Under the pieces are notes generated by a model, which did no database searches, was not told the DNA's origin, and saw nothing but the letters and a program-made list of their open reading frames with translations. Position numbers and translations under genes: made by a program. Shown here piece after piece: positions 17,984-26,339 of a stretch of 64,000 bases of DNA; position 1 is the stretch's first letter, and the number at the start of each line of letters is the position of its first letter. Source of the DNA: QAMH01 sp900556425 (GTDB taxonomy: Bacteria > Actinomycetota > Coriobacteriia > Coriobacteriales > QAMH01); the NCBI GenBank assembly GCA_902475535.1, contig CABRZR010000002.1, positions 135,230 through 199,229 on the forward strand, written 5' to 3'.

Positions 17984-18773
17984 CGTTTTTCTTTGGCACT
18001 ACGAAAAAGCCGTCCTCGTAGGGCACCAGGTCCACGGACATGCCATAGACGCTTTCGATCGTCTCTTTGGTCATCACCTCGGGACCTCCGCTTGCGAGCA
18101 CCTTGCCATTCTTGAGCAGGCAGAAGCGGTCGCAGTAGCGCAGGGCGAGGTTTATGTCGTGCATGACGGCCGCGCATGCGATGTCGTGTTCGTGGGCAGC
18201 GTTTCTGACAAGGTGCATGACCTCGACCTGATTGGCCATGTCGAGGTTGTTCGTCGGCTCGTCGAGCAGCAGGACATCGGTTTCCTGCACGAGCGCGCGT
18301 CCGATGACGACCTTCTGATGCTCGCCGCCCGAGAGTTCGTCCAGGTAACGCAGGGCGAGCGGCCCAAGTCCGAGCTCGTCAATGACGCGGTCGACGATGG
18401 CGAAGTCCTCCTCGCTGGGCGCGGCCTTGATGTGGGGCTTCCTGCCGAGCAAAAGCGCATCGTAGACGGTGACGCCATGCGCATGGGAGTGCTGGGCGAC
18501 GAGTGCGATCTTGCGCGCGCGTTCTTCGCGGGTGTAGCTGGCGATATCCTCGCCAGCCAGCGTGACGGTGCCACGTTGTGGGCGAATGATGTCATCGAGA
18601 CAGGAGAGCAGCGTTGTCTTGCCGCAGCCGTTGACGCCAAGTATGGCGAGAAACGACCCGGGCAATATCTGCGCGCTCACCTTCTCGAGAGTCTGGCCGG
18701 AACCAGGGTACGCGAAGGCGATCTCGTTGGCCTCGAGGACGGTGCCGTGGGCTGTACGCGTGTCCGCGCTCAT
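17979..18773 (-). CDS. ABC importer ATP-binding protein, FecE/BtuD-like
   Basis: A 264-residue ATPase: Walker A GVNGCGKTT (about residue 45), signature LSGGEHQKVVIGRA, Walker B VLLLDEPTNNLD, H-loop AVMHDINLA. The form and the partner permease place it in the iron-siderophore, heme or cobalamin importer group. The start at 18773 overlaps the permease stop (ATGA), so a longer upstream reading is a shadow of the permease gene. The C-terminus ends with a short charged tail. Confidence 0.92.
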   Translation of the reverse strand: MSADTRTAHGTVLEANEIAFAYPGSGQTLEKVSAQILPGSFLAILGVNGCGKTTLLSCLDDIIRPQRGTVTLAGEDIASYTREERARKIALVAQHSHAHGVTVYDALLLGRKPHIKAAPSEEDFAIVDRVIDELGLGPLALRYLDELSGGEHQKVVIGRALVQETDVLLLDEPTNNLDMANQVEVMHLVRNAAHEHDIACAAVMHDINLALRYCDRFCLLKNGKVLASGGPEVMTKETIESVYGMSVDLVPYEDGFFVVPKKNE

Positions 18774-19864
18774 CGGTGCGCTCCCCTCATGAGCAGGTAC
18801 AGGAAGAGGGGTGCGCCCACGAAGGAGGTGATGGCGCTGATGGGTAGCACGACACCGACGAGCGCCATGCGGGCGATGATGTCGGAAAGCAACAGGATGC
18901 CCGCGCCGGCAAGCGCCGAGGCAACGAGCAGATAGCGGTAATCGCTGCCGATGAAGCGTCGCATGATGTGCGGGGCGACGAGGCCGATGAAGTTGATGGT
19001 GCCGCAAAACGCGATGACTGACGACGCGGCAAAGGCACCGACGATCATGCCGAGCAAACGAGTGCGCCGTACGTTGAGCCCCAGGCCATGGGCCGTGCCC
19101 TCGCCTGATTCCATTGCGTTGAAGTTCCAGCGATTGCAATAGAAGAAGACGAAGCTGGCCGCGGCGATGACGGCCATGATGGCGATTTCGCGATACGAGG
19201 CGCGTCCGAGGTCACCGAAAGTCCAGAAGACGACGGCAGCGACTTGCGTATCCTCGGCGAAGTACTGGATGAGGGCCGTCGCGCCCGTGAACAGCGCCGA
19301 AAGCGCCACGCCCGCAAGCACGATGCTCTCGGGCGTCATATCGCGAAAGCGCGAGAGCGCGAGGATGGCGATGGTCGAGGCGATGGCGCCGAGGAAGGCG
19401 CATATGACGGTGAGGTAGGGATTGCTGGCCCCCAGGCCCTCATAGGCTACGCTTGACGATCCGACGCCCAGGACGATGATGGCGATGGAGGCGCCAAAAG
19501 CCGCTCCCTGGGAGATACCGAGCGTGCTCGCAGAAGCGAGGGGGTTGCGCAGCACGCTCTGGAACGCGCAGCCTGCGAGGGCAAGGGCTATGCCACCAAC
19601 GATGGCGGTGAGTATTCTCGGCATGCGCAGGTTCCACACGACGATGAGGGCGTGTTCGTCGCCCTGTCCGAAGAGTGCGGCCAGCACGTCGAGAGGGGAG
19701 AGGCTTGCCGTCCCGAGCATGATCGAGACGAAGACGAGCACGAGGAGGATGACGACAAGCGCCACGATGACGAGGCGCTTGTACCTCGTGTATCCGCGAT
19801 ATTGCTCGCGATATGAGGATGGCGCCTGCGCGGCATGTGCCATCTTCAAGTCTTCGGGATTCAT
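18770..19864 (-). CDS. ABC importer permease, FecCD/BtuC-like
   Basis: A 364-residue permease with a hydrophilic N-terminus of about 30 residues and eight to ten membrane helices. Typical FecCD features include GIALALAGCAFQSVLRNPLA, SQGAAFGAS and, late in the protein, FIGLVAPHIMRRFIGSDYR, which couples to the ATPase. GAGG lies about six bases before the ATG. It forms the membrane channel for a metal chelate or cofactor delivered by the lipoprotein encoded upstream. Confidence 0.93.
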   Translation of the reverse strand: MNPEDLKMAHAAQAPSSYREQYRGYTRYKRLVIVALVVILLVLVFVSIMLGTASLSPLDVLAALFGQGDEHALIVVWNLRMPRILTAIVGGIALALAGCAFQSVLRNPLASASTLGISQGAAFGASIAIIVLGVGSSSVAYEGLGASNPYLTVICAFLGAIASTIAILALSRFRDMTPESIVLAGVALSALFTGATALIQYFAEDTQVAAVVFWTFGDLGRASYREIAIMAVIAAASFVFFYCNRWNFNAMESGEGTAHGLGLNVRRTRLLGMIVGAFAASSVIAFCGTINFIGLVAPHIMRRFIGSDYRYLLVASALAGAGILLLSDIIARMALVGVVLPISAITSFVGAPLFLYLLMRGAHR

Positions 19865-19895
19865 CTTCGCCTCGTCTCGGTTACGTGCGGATGAG

Positions 19896-20990
19896 CTAGA
19901 AGCTGATCTTGCCGAATCTGAGACCGGCGGCCGTCAGCTGGTCATAGCAATTCGTGCCGAGCATGGTGTCGAGGATCTCGCGGTACATGCTCTCGAGGTC
20001 GACGTCTGCGAAGGCGTCGGGATAGACGGTGGCCGCATCGAAGTAGGCATCGCAGATGGCGATCTCGATATTGGTGCCGTTCATGTTGTAGGAGGGCTGG
20101 GTGTAGAGATTGCCTGTCTGGAAGGCCGTGAGATTGTCGAAGAACGCCTGGTTGTCAGCATAGTCCTTCTTCATGAGCTCCATGTTGCCGGCGTTGAGGA
20201 ACATGAAATCCGGGTTCCACTCGCCAAGCTGCTCGAGGGTGACCTCGACGGAGCCGGATTCGACCGTCCCATCGGCAACGTTGTCGATGTGCGCGGCGAC
20301 GAACGGCGGATACTGGGCATAGGTGCCGCCGAAGCTCTTGGCGCCCTTGTAGTTCACGGCGCCGGCATAGCAGCTCGGCTTGTCCGCATCGGGGATGTTC
20401 GCGGTGCGGCTATCGAGGTCGGCTTGCCAACCGTTCATCTTGTCAACGACTTGCTGCGCGTGCTCGGTGGTGCCGAGGACATCGCCGACGACCTGGATGG
20501 ACTCGAAGACGTTCTCCGTGAACATCTGGTCCTGATAGCTGATGCCGATGACGGGGATGTTGAGTTGGCTCTGCAGCTCGTCGCATTCCTGGGTCGAGCG
20601 GCTCGAGATGATGACGTCAGGCTTGATCTCAAGCAGCGCTTCGCCATCTACGCTTGTCTCCATGAGATGATTGCCGTTGGAAGTCGTGGGAAGCTCCGCA
20701 AGGACTTGTTCCCAGGCCACGGTATAGGGGCGGGCCAGGGTTGCCGGCTTATCCATTTCCGTCACGGCGACGAGTTTGTCGGTGCCTCCAGCATAGGCGA
20801 CGAAACGCGCGGCGCTACCGACCGTGGCACAGGTCTGGACATCGGCTGGTATGGTTACGTTACGACCATAGGCATCGGTCACGGTGCGGGTCGAGCCAGA
20901 GCCTGAAGATGCTGCAGATGAGCAGCCGGCAAGGGCAAGCAGCAGTGCGACACAGGCGCATAGGGCGATGAGCAGGCGTTTGGTTTTCAC
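19896..20990 (-). CDS. ABC importer substrate-binding lipoprotein (FecB/BtuF type)
   Basis: A 364-residue lipoprotein: lipobox LAGC (Cys at about 23), then the class III binding-protein start TVTDAYGRNVTIP, and KPDVIISS, which ends the first lobe. The start codon is GTG with AGGAG seven bases upstream. It heads the importer operon (binding protein, permease, ATPase). The ligand may be iron, heme, siderophore or cobalamin; nothing in the sequence decides. The upstream region carries paired repeats that may be the regulatory sites. Confidence 0.9.
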   Translation of the reverse strand: MKTKRLLIALCACVALLLALAGCSSAASSGSGSTRTVTDAYGRNVTIPADVQTCATVGSAARFVAYAGGTDKLVAVTEMDKPATLARPYTVAWEQVLAELPTTSNGNHLMETSVDGEALLEIKPDVIISSRSTQECDELQSQLNIPVIGISYQDQMFTENVFESIQVVGDVLGTTEHAQQVVDKMNGWQADLDSRTANIPDADKPSCYAGAVNYKGAKSFGGTYAQYPPFVAAHIDNVADGTVESGSVEVTLEQLGEWNPDFMFLNAGNMELMKKDYADNQAFFDNLTAFQTGNLYTQPSYNMNGTNIEIAICDAYFDAATVYPDAFADVDLESMYREILDTMLGTNCYDQLTAAGLRFGKISF

Positions 20991-21049
20991 GGGAGGACTC
21001 CTCTCTGTCCAAGTTGTGGATGCTAACGATAGAGCAATGCGGATGTAGC

Positions 21050-21127
21050 GGTGTTACGAATTCCGTATTCGGCACACTATCACGGATAAATGGTGTTACG
21101 AATACACAATGCTTCACATTTTGTGAA
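21050..21127. promoter_or_regulatory. Paired repeats upstream of the metal/cofactor importer
   Basis: GGTGTTACGAAT occurs twice (21050-21061 and 21092-21103), exactly 42 bases apart (about four helical turns). The first copy continues into a near-inverted partner ATTCGGCACAC, and the second into ACAC. TTCACATTTTGTGAA (21113-21127) is a further perfect palindrome. They lie 60-140 bases before the binding-protein start and probably include regulator sites for this operon or for the divergent choline gene. Confidence 0.5.
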
Positions 21128-21257
21128 ATACGGTGCAGGCAGAACCGCTCCTCAGCCAAAAACGTTCAATAATTAGATAATTAATAGAAAATTGAACACC
21201 ATTCTGATACCATCGCCTTATCTGAACGAAGTGCCCATGGGGAATCTGAAAGGACAT

Positions 21258-23081
21258 ATGGTGGCAACAGAGGAGAAAAACGCGGGAGATCTGACACGCA
21301 ACCAGTTCTCCATCTTGCAAAGTCTCATACGGGAACCACTTGCCTCCCAGCGCTCGATTGCCGAGCATACGGGGCTTTCCGTGGGGACGGTGAATGCCGC
21401 CGTACGCCAGCTAATCGCGCGCGGGAATCTCGAGAAGACGGCCCCCGAGGGCTTGCAAGTGACGGAGCAAGGCAAAGTAGCGCTCGAACCGTATCGTGTC
21501 GACAACGCAGTCATTCTGGCTGCAGGGCTCTCGACGCGTTTCGCTCCCATCTCTTACGAGAAGCCCAAGGGCCTGCTGCGTGTGCGCGATGAGGTGCTCA
21601 TCGAGCGCCAGATTCGCCAGCTCAAGGAAGCGGGTATCGATGACATTACCGTTGTCGTCGGTTACAAGAAGGAGTATTTCTTCTATCTGGAAGAGCTTTT
21701 CGGTGTGCGCATCGTCGTGAACGAACACTACGCGAAGCGCAATAATCACTCCTCGCTCATGGCCGCGCTCGATAAGTTGGGGCGCACCTATGTCTGCTCA
21801 TCGGACAACTACTTTGTCGAGAACCCCTTCGAGTCGCACGTTTACGGCGCCTATTATGCGACGCAGTACGCGCAGGACGCGACGGACGAGTGGTGCGTGC
21901 ATCTGGGCGCTAGGAATCGCATCGTGGGGGTAACCATCGGTGGCAAGGACTCGCAGATCATGCTCGGTCACGTTTTCTTCGACGAAGCATTTTCCGAGCG
22001 TATGGCCCAGATCATCCGTGACGAGTGGAACCTTCCCGCGACGAAGGACAAACTGTGGGAGAGCCTGTTCATCGATCATATCGACGAGCTGTACATGGTT
22101 GCCCGGCCCTATTCCGCCGATATGATTCACGAGTTTGATGCACTCGATGATCTGCGCGAGTTCGATCCGCATTTTATCGAGAACGTCGATTCGCTCGCGT
22201 TCGATAACATCGTGGCCGCACTCGGGTGCAGGAAAGCTGACATCTGTGACGTGTATCCCCTCAAGCAGGGGTTGACGAATCTTTCGTGTCACGTGCGCGT
22301 GGGCGACGGGGAGTACGTGTACCGTCATCCCGGCGTGGGAACCGAGAATCTTATCGATCGTGACGCGGAACTTGCCGGACTCAATATCGCGCGTGAGCTT
22401 GGCCTCGACAGTACTTTCATCACCGGTGACCCGAAAACGGGATGGAAGATATCGCACTTCGTGGCCGACTGCACGCAGCTTGACCCGCATGATGGCAATC
22501 AGACCAAGCGTGCCATGCAGATGGCTCGCGCCCTGCACGAATCGGGCGCGACACTCGAGCGGGAGTTCGATTTCTATGCGGAATCCAAGCGCTATGAGGC
22601 GCTGCTTCGTGAACGCTGTGGCGTCATCGATGTGCCTGGCTTCGAGGAGATGGCCGCGCGCATGCAGCGTCTTCATGAATTTGTGCAGGCTGAAAGTAGC
22701 CAGCTTTGCTTGTGCCACAACGACTTCTTCTACCTGAACTTCCTCGTGGGCGCCGATGATGAGATCTCGCTCATTGACTGGGAGTATGCGGGCATGTCTG
22801 ATTATGCGAGCGATTTTGGTACCTATACCGTCTGCTGCGAGCTTTCGGTCGAGGAGGCTGAGGAGGCGCTTTCGCACTACTTCGACCGGGAGCCCACGTT
22901 CGAGGAGTTGCGTCATAACTTCGCATATGTGGCGTTTGCTGGCTGGTGTTGGTACGTCTGGTCGCTTATGAAAGAGGCCGAAGGCGACGTGGTAGGCGAG
23001 TGGCTCTATATCTACTACCGCTATGCGAAGAGGTATCTGAATATGGTTTTGCCGTGGTACGAACAGGGAAAGCGCGTCTAG
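21258..23081 (+). CDS. HTH - phosphocholine cytidylyltransferase - choline kinase fusion (LicC-LicA like)
   Basis: A 607-residue three-domain protein. Residues 10-70 form a winged helix (QRSIAEHTGLSVGTVNAAVR). Residues about 78-300 are a nucleotidyltransferase of the LicC type (AVILAAGLSTRFAPISYEKP is the nucleotide loop). From about 315 to the end is a LicA/aminoglycoside-kinase fold with LCHNDFFYLNFL and LIDWEYAG as catalytic and metal-binding motifs. It would phosphorylate choline and turn it into CDP-choline. I start at 21258, preceded by GAAAGGA; in-frame starts at 21192 and 21237 lack good sites. The partner permease gene follows. A licD-type transferase is not in the window. Confidence 0.85.
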   Translation: MVATEEKNAGDLTRNQFSILQSLIREPLASQRSIAEHTGLSVGTVNAAVRQLIARGNLEKTAPEGLQVTEQGKVALEPYRVDNAVILAAGLSTRFAPISYEKPKGLLRVRDEVLIERQIRQLKEAGIDDITVVVGYKKEYFFYLEELFGVRIVVNEHYAKRNNHSSLMAALDKLGRTYVCSSDNYFVENPFESHVYGAYYATQYAQDATDEWCVHLGARNRIVGVTIGGKDSQIMLGHVFFDEAFSERMAQIIRDEWNLPATKDKLWESLFIDHIDELYMVARPYSADMIHEFDALDDLREFDPHFIENVDSLAFDNIVAALGCRKADICDVYPLKQGLTNLSCHVRVGDGEYVYRHPGVGTENLIDRDAELAGLNIARELGLDSTFITGDPKTGWKISHFVADCTQLDPHDGNQTKRAMQMARALHESGATLEREFDFYAESKRYEALLRERCGVIDVPGFEEMAARMQRLHEFVQAESSQLCLCHNDFFYLNFLVGADDEISLIDWEYAGMSDYASDFGTYTVCCELSVEEAEEALSHYFDREPTFEELRHNFAYVAFAGWCWYVWSLMKEAEGDVVGEWLYIYYRYAKRYLNMVLPWYEQGKRV

Positions 23082-23111
23082 GCACCGGATAGTATGCCAG
23101 GAGGATACGAA

Positions 23112-24077
23112 ATGGGAGCATTCAACAAGGTCAAATATGGGCTCACGAGTGGTGTGCTGTGGGGACTCGACACGGTCATTCTGGGCATCGCACTCACGAT
23201 GTCCCCCTATATCGGCACGCTTGAGGCGTTCGCGTTTGCCGCAATAGCGTCATCGGCCCTGCATGACATCTTCTGCGCTATTTGGCTTGCTATCTACATG
23301 GGTGTGCGAGGACGTCTCAAGGATACCTGGGCTGCGCTGCGTACTCGCAGTGGCAAGGTGGTTGTGCTCGGCGCTTTGTTGGGCGGACCCATCGGCATGA
23401 CGGGCTACGTGATTGCCATCAACAACATTGGTGCGGGATATACGGCCATCATCTCGGCGTTCTATCCGGCCGTGGGGGCGATTTTATCCTTCATTATTCT
23501 GAAGGAGCGCATGAACGCCAAGCAGCTTATTGCGTTTGCCTGCGCGCTCGGCGGCATCGTTGCCATGGGCATGCTTTCGCTCACTGATGCAGAGACAGTA
23601 GGCGATCCCGTCCTCGGTCTTGTAGGTGCGGCCGCATGCGTGCTCGGATGGGGCAGCGAGGCGGTACTCTGCGGTTGGGGCATGCGCGATGATGCCGTCG
23701 ACAACGAAACGGCGTTGCAGATTCGCGAAACGACGAGCGCGCTCGTCTACGCCATCGTCGTGCTTCCGGCCTTTGGTGCCTGGGCCTTCACAGTAAGCGC
23801 CTTCCCGTCGGTGGCGACGGGTGTCATCGCGTTGGCGGCATTGGCTGGCACGACGTCGTACCTGTTCTACTACAAGTCCATCAGTTCGCCTTTGGGCGCG
23901 GCAAAGTCCATGGCACTCAATATCAGCTATTCGGCATGGGCAGTGCTCTTTGCGTTCGTGCTGCAGGGTACGGTTCCGACGCTCGCCTCGGTCGTATGTT
24001 GCGTCGTCATTCTGGCGGGGACCATTCTCGCGGCAAGCGATTGGAACGAGCTCTTTGGACGAAGCAACCGACAATAA
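23112..24077 (+). CDS. DMT/EamA-family permease, probably choline uptake (LicB-like)
   Basis: A 321-residue transporter with ten membrane helices in two repeated halves of five, the EamA plan. LicB choline permeases belong to this superfamily. The start at 23112 follows GGAGGATACGAA. It lies 30 bases after the LicC-LicA fusion, the arrangement found in lic loci, so choline or a related amino-alcohol is the likely substrate. The family alone does not fix the substrate. Confidence 0.82.
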   Translation: MGAFNKVKYGLTSGVLWGLDTVILGIALTMSPYIGTLEAFAFAAIASSALHDIFCAIWLAIYMGVRGRLKDTWAALRTRSGKVVVLGALLGGPIGMTGYVIAINNIGAGYTAIISAFYPAVGAILSFIILKERMNAKQLIAFACALGGIVAMGMLSLTDAETVGDPVLGLVGAAACVLGWGSEAVLCGWGMRDDAVDNETALQIRETTSALVYAIVVLPAFGAWAFTVSAFPSVATGVIALAALAGTTSYLFYYKSISSPLGAAKSMALNISYSAWAVLFAFVLQGTVPTLASVVCCVVILAGTILAASDWNELFGRSNRQ

Positions 24078-24079
24078 CA

Positions 24080-24165
24080 GATAGCGTGCCTGGCACCCTG
24101 TCTCAAAACATCGACACTTCATTGATTTTGGCCCTCTTTTGAGACAGGGTGCCAGGCACGCTATC
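24080..24165. repeat. Perfect 29-bp inverted repeat between convergent genes
   Basis: Arms of 29 bases, beginning GATAGCGTGCCTGGCACCCT and continuing through GTCTCAAAA, are perfectly inverted around a 28-base loop. The element fills the gap between the DMT permease stop and the convergent hydrolase stop. It contains the TGAGACA core of the dispersed hairpins and is the longest copy. It could serve as a two-way terminator. Confidence 0.85.
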
Positions 24166-25356
24166 TCATTCCGGCGCGATACGGTCTGCGAGGTTGGTTA
24201 CCGCGCCTGCGGCAGCGCCGAGCGATCCGCCTGCGTTTTCCGACAGGGCCTTGACGAAGGAACGCGCCGCGGAAACGAGGGTCCTGCGCGTGGGACGATC
24301 AATCTTGCGCGACGCCTCGAGTATGAGCGACAGGCCCCTGGGGCCTCCGTTGAGGATGTCGATGGGGTTTTGCGCGTGCGAGACCTCGATGGCCTGGAAA
24401 AACGCGTCGACGATTTCCTCGCGCTCGGCGTCATCGTATCCCGAGAGCCATGCGTGCAACGTCCTGGCGGTTGCCTTCGTCGCCTCGGGGAGCTTGGGTA
24501 GATAGACGAAATCCGCAAGCTCCTCGTCAACCTCCCAGGTGAATGCGCTGTGCTGGTCAAGGCCGCTTGCGCTGCTCATCGCGATGAAGACGGGCGCCTC
24601 CGATTCGAGCATGATGCCGACAAGCGACTCCTCGGGCACGATTTTGACGAGCTTGCCCCTCAGCGGGGCGTAATCGTCGGGCGTGAAGGTGCCGGCCTTG
24701 AATCCGGGCCCATCGAGGTTGTAGACACGCTCGATGCGGTCTTGCACGCGCTTCGAGCAGCGAAGCGCCGCGTACTCGGCAAGGTTGCCGCCCTTGGAGT
24801 GGCCGACGACGTAGAGCTTCTTGGGGAGATGCGCTTGAGCCGCAACAGCTTCGAGATACTCAAGCGCAAGGTTCTGCGCGGGGACGGGCATGGTGAAGGC
24901 CATGTTGAAATCCTCGCGCCAACCGACGGTCGAGGTGTCGGTTCCACGAAACGACACGCAAGTGAACATGTTCTTGTAGACGAAGGTCATGGCGGCAAAC
25001 TGGACCTGGCGTTCGGCGTCGAAGACGCTCTGGTAGTTGAGTGCGGACATGTCTCTGAAGCGGGGGCTTGCCGCAATCCCAAAGAGGGCCTCGACGGCTT
25101 TTGCCGGATCGAGAAGATTGGAGAACATGGTCGAGTAATGCTCGGCTTGGAGCATTTGCGAAAACGCGATACCACGTGGACGTGGGCGTGTGAGCGCGTG
25201 CAAGCCCTTTCGTGCGTTTTCACTGGGCAGTGACGGCACAGTCCCCTTTGCGTGAATCATCGCGACTTGCGAAAGCACCGTGGCGTCAAGGGCACAGAAG
25301 GGCATCTCCTCGAATGGCGCGAATTGTCGCGCAAGGTAGTCCGTTACGTGAAGCAT
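24166..25356 (-). CDS. Mbeg1-like (DUF2974) alpha/beta hydrolase
   Basis: A 396-residue cytoplasmic protein. The N-terminal third carries the family opening (FEEMPFCALDATVLSQVAM). The nucleophile elbow is VVGHSKGGNLAEYAAL (Ser at about 195), followed by YNLDGPGF, both typical of the DUF2974 lipase-like family. GAGGAAGG lies eight bases before the ATG. The substrates of the family are unknown; esterase or lipase activity is inferred from the fold. It is the downstream gene of a pair with the CDF exporter, 14 bases apart. Confidence 0.85.
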   Translation of the reverse strand: MLHVTDYLARQFAPFEEMPFCALDATVLSQVAMIHAKGTVPSLPSENARKGLHALTRPRPRGIAFSQMLQAEHYSTMFSNLLDPAKAVEALFGIAASPRFRDMSALNYQSVFDAERQVQFAAMTFVYKNMFTCVSFRGTDTSTVGWREDFNMAFTMPVPAQNLALEYLEAVAAQAHLPKKLYVVGHSKGGNLAEYAALRCSKRVQDRIERVYNLDGPGFKAGTFTPDDYAPLRGKLVKIVPEESLVGIMLESEAPVFIAMSSASGLDQHSAFTWEVDEELADFVYLPKLPEATKATARTLHAWLSGYDDAEREEIVDAFFQAIEVSHAQNPIDILNGGPRGLSLILEASRKIDRPTRRTLVSAARSFVKALSENAGGSLGAAAGAVTNLADRIAPE

Positions 25357-25370
25357 GCCGTGGCCTTCCT

Positions 25371-26267
25371 CTAGGCGGGATTGACATGGATCATGACGTG
25401 TTTCACTTCCGGGAACGTCCGCTCGATGTCATCGTGCACGCGCTCGGCGATATCATGAGCATCCGTGAGTTGCATCGAGCCGTCTATCGCGATTTCCATA
25501 TCGACGTAGACCTTGTCGCCGAACATGCGCGTGCGTAATACATCGATGCGTTTCACCTGGCTCTCGTTGTCAACGAGTGCGCGCACCTGATCCTCGAATT
25601 GCGGACCGCAGGAGGTATCGAGCATCTTCCTCAGGGCGTCGATGATGATCGAGATGCCCTGCTTGAGGATGAACAGGCAGATGACGACGCTTGCGATGGG
25701 ATCGAGTACGGGGTAGCCGAGCATTGACCCGCCAACGCCGATGAGCGCTCCGATCGAGCTCATCGCATCGGAGCGATGATGCCAGGCATCTGCTTCGAAG
25801 GCCGACGAGCGAATGACGCGCGCCCAATGGCGCGTGTACCAGAACATGCCCTCCTTGACGGCGATGGAGACGATGGCGGCAATGAGGGCGATCATGCCGG
25901 GGATGGGCAGGCTCTCGTAGTTGCCCGCAAGGACCTTCTCGAGGCCTACCCAGCCGATGCCAATGCCCGTCACCAGCAGAATGAGGCCGAGGGCAATGGC
26001 GGCAAGGCTCTCGATGCGCTCGTGCCCGTAGGGGTGCGATGCATCTGCGGCGCGTCGGCCGAAACGCACGCCGATAAGGGCGATGATGGTCGCGAAGACG
26101 TCCGAGAGCGAGTGGACGGCATCGGACACCATGGCGCTCGAATTGCCGATGATGCCCGCGAAGAACTTGAACGCCGATAGAAAGACGTTGCCGACGATAC
26201 CCACGAGCGAGAGCTTGCGGATGACCTTGTCCTCGTCGAGCTTCGGGTTGTTTGCGTCTGCTGTCAT
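25371..26267 (-). CDS. Cation diffusion facilitator (CDF) metal exporter
   Basis: A 298-residue protein with six membrane helices and a C-terminal cytoplasmic domain. The metal-site motifs are SDAVHSLSDV in helix 2 and HHRSDAMSS in helix 5, and the HPYGHERIE loop is present. The C-terminal domain ends in VMIHVNPA. It would export Zn2+, Mn2+ or Fe2+ in exchange for protons. The helix 2 and helix 5 motifs (HxxxD in both) fit the Fe/Zn or Mn groups. GGGGA precedes the ATG. Confidence 0.92.
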   Translation of the reverse strand: MTADANNPKLDEDKVIRKLSLVGIVGNVFLSAFKFFAGIIGNSSAMVSDAVHSLSDVFATIIALIGVRFGRRAADASHPYGHERIESLAAIALGLILLVTGIGIGWVGLEKVLAGNYESLPIPGMIALIAAIVSIAVKEGMFWYTRHWARVIRSSAFEADAWHHRSDAMSSIGALIGVGGSMLGYPVLDPIASVVICLFILKQGISIIIDALRKMLDTSCGPQFEDQVRALVDNESQVKRIDVLRTRMFGDKVYVDMEIAIDGSMQLTDAHDIAERVHDDIERTFPEVKHVMIHVNPA

Positions 26268-26300
26268 GTATCCCCGTCGTCTTTGTGCGCGTTTACAACA

Positions 26301-26324
26301 AGCCCCCGGTTTTTTCCGGGGGCT
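26301..26324 (-). terminator. Terminator after the TRAP permease gene
   Basis: Perfect nine-bp stem AGCCCCCGG / CCGGGGGCT with a six-base loop. On the minus strand it lies 16 bases after the TRAP stop codon and is followed by TTGTTGT. Confidence 0.75.
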
Positions 26325-26339
26325 GTAATGATACCGTTC

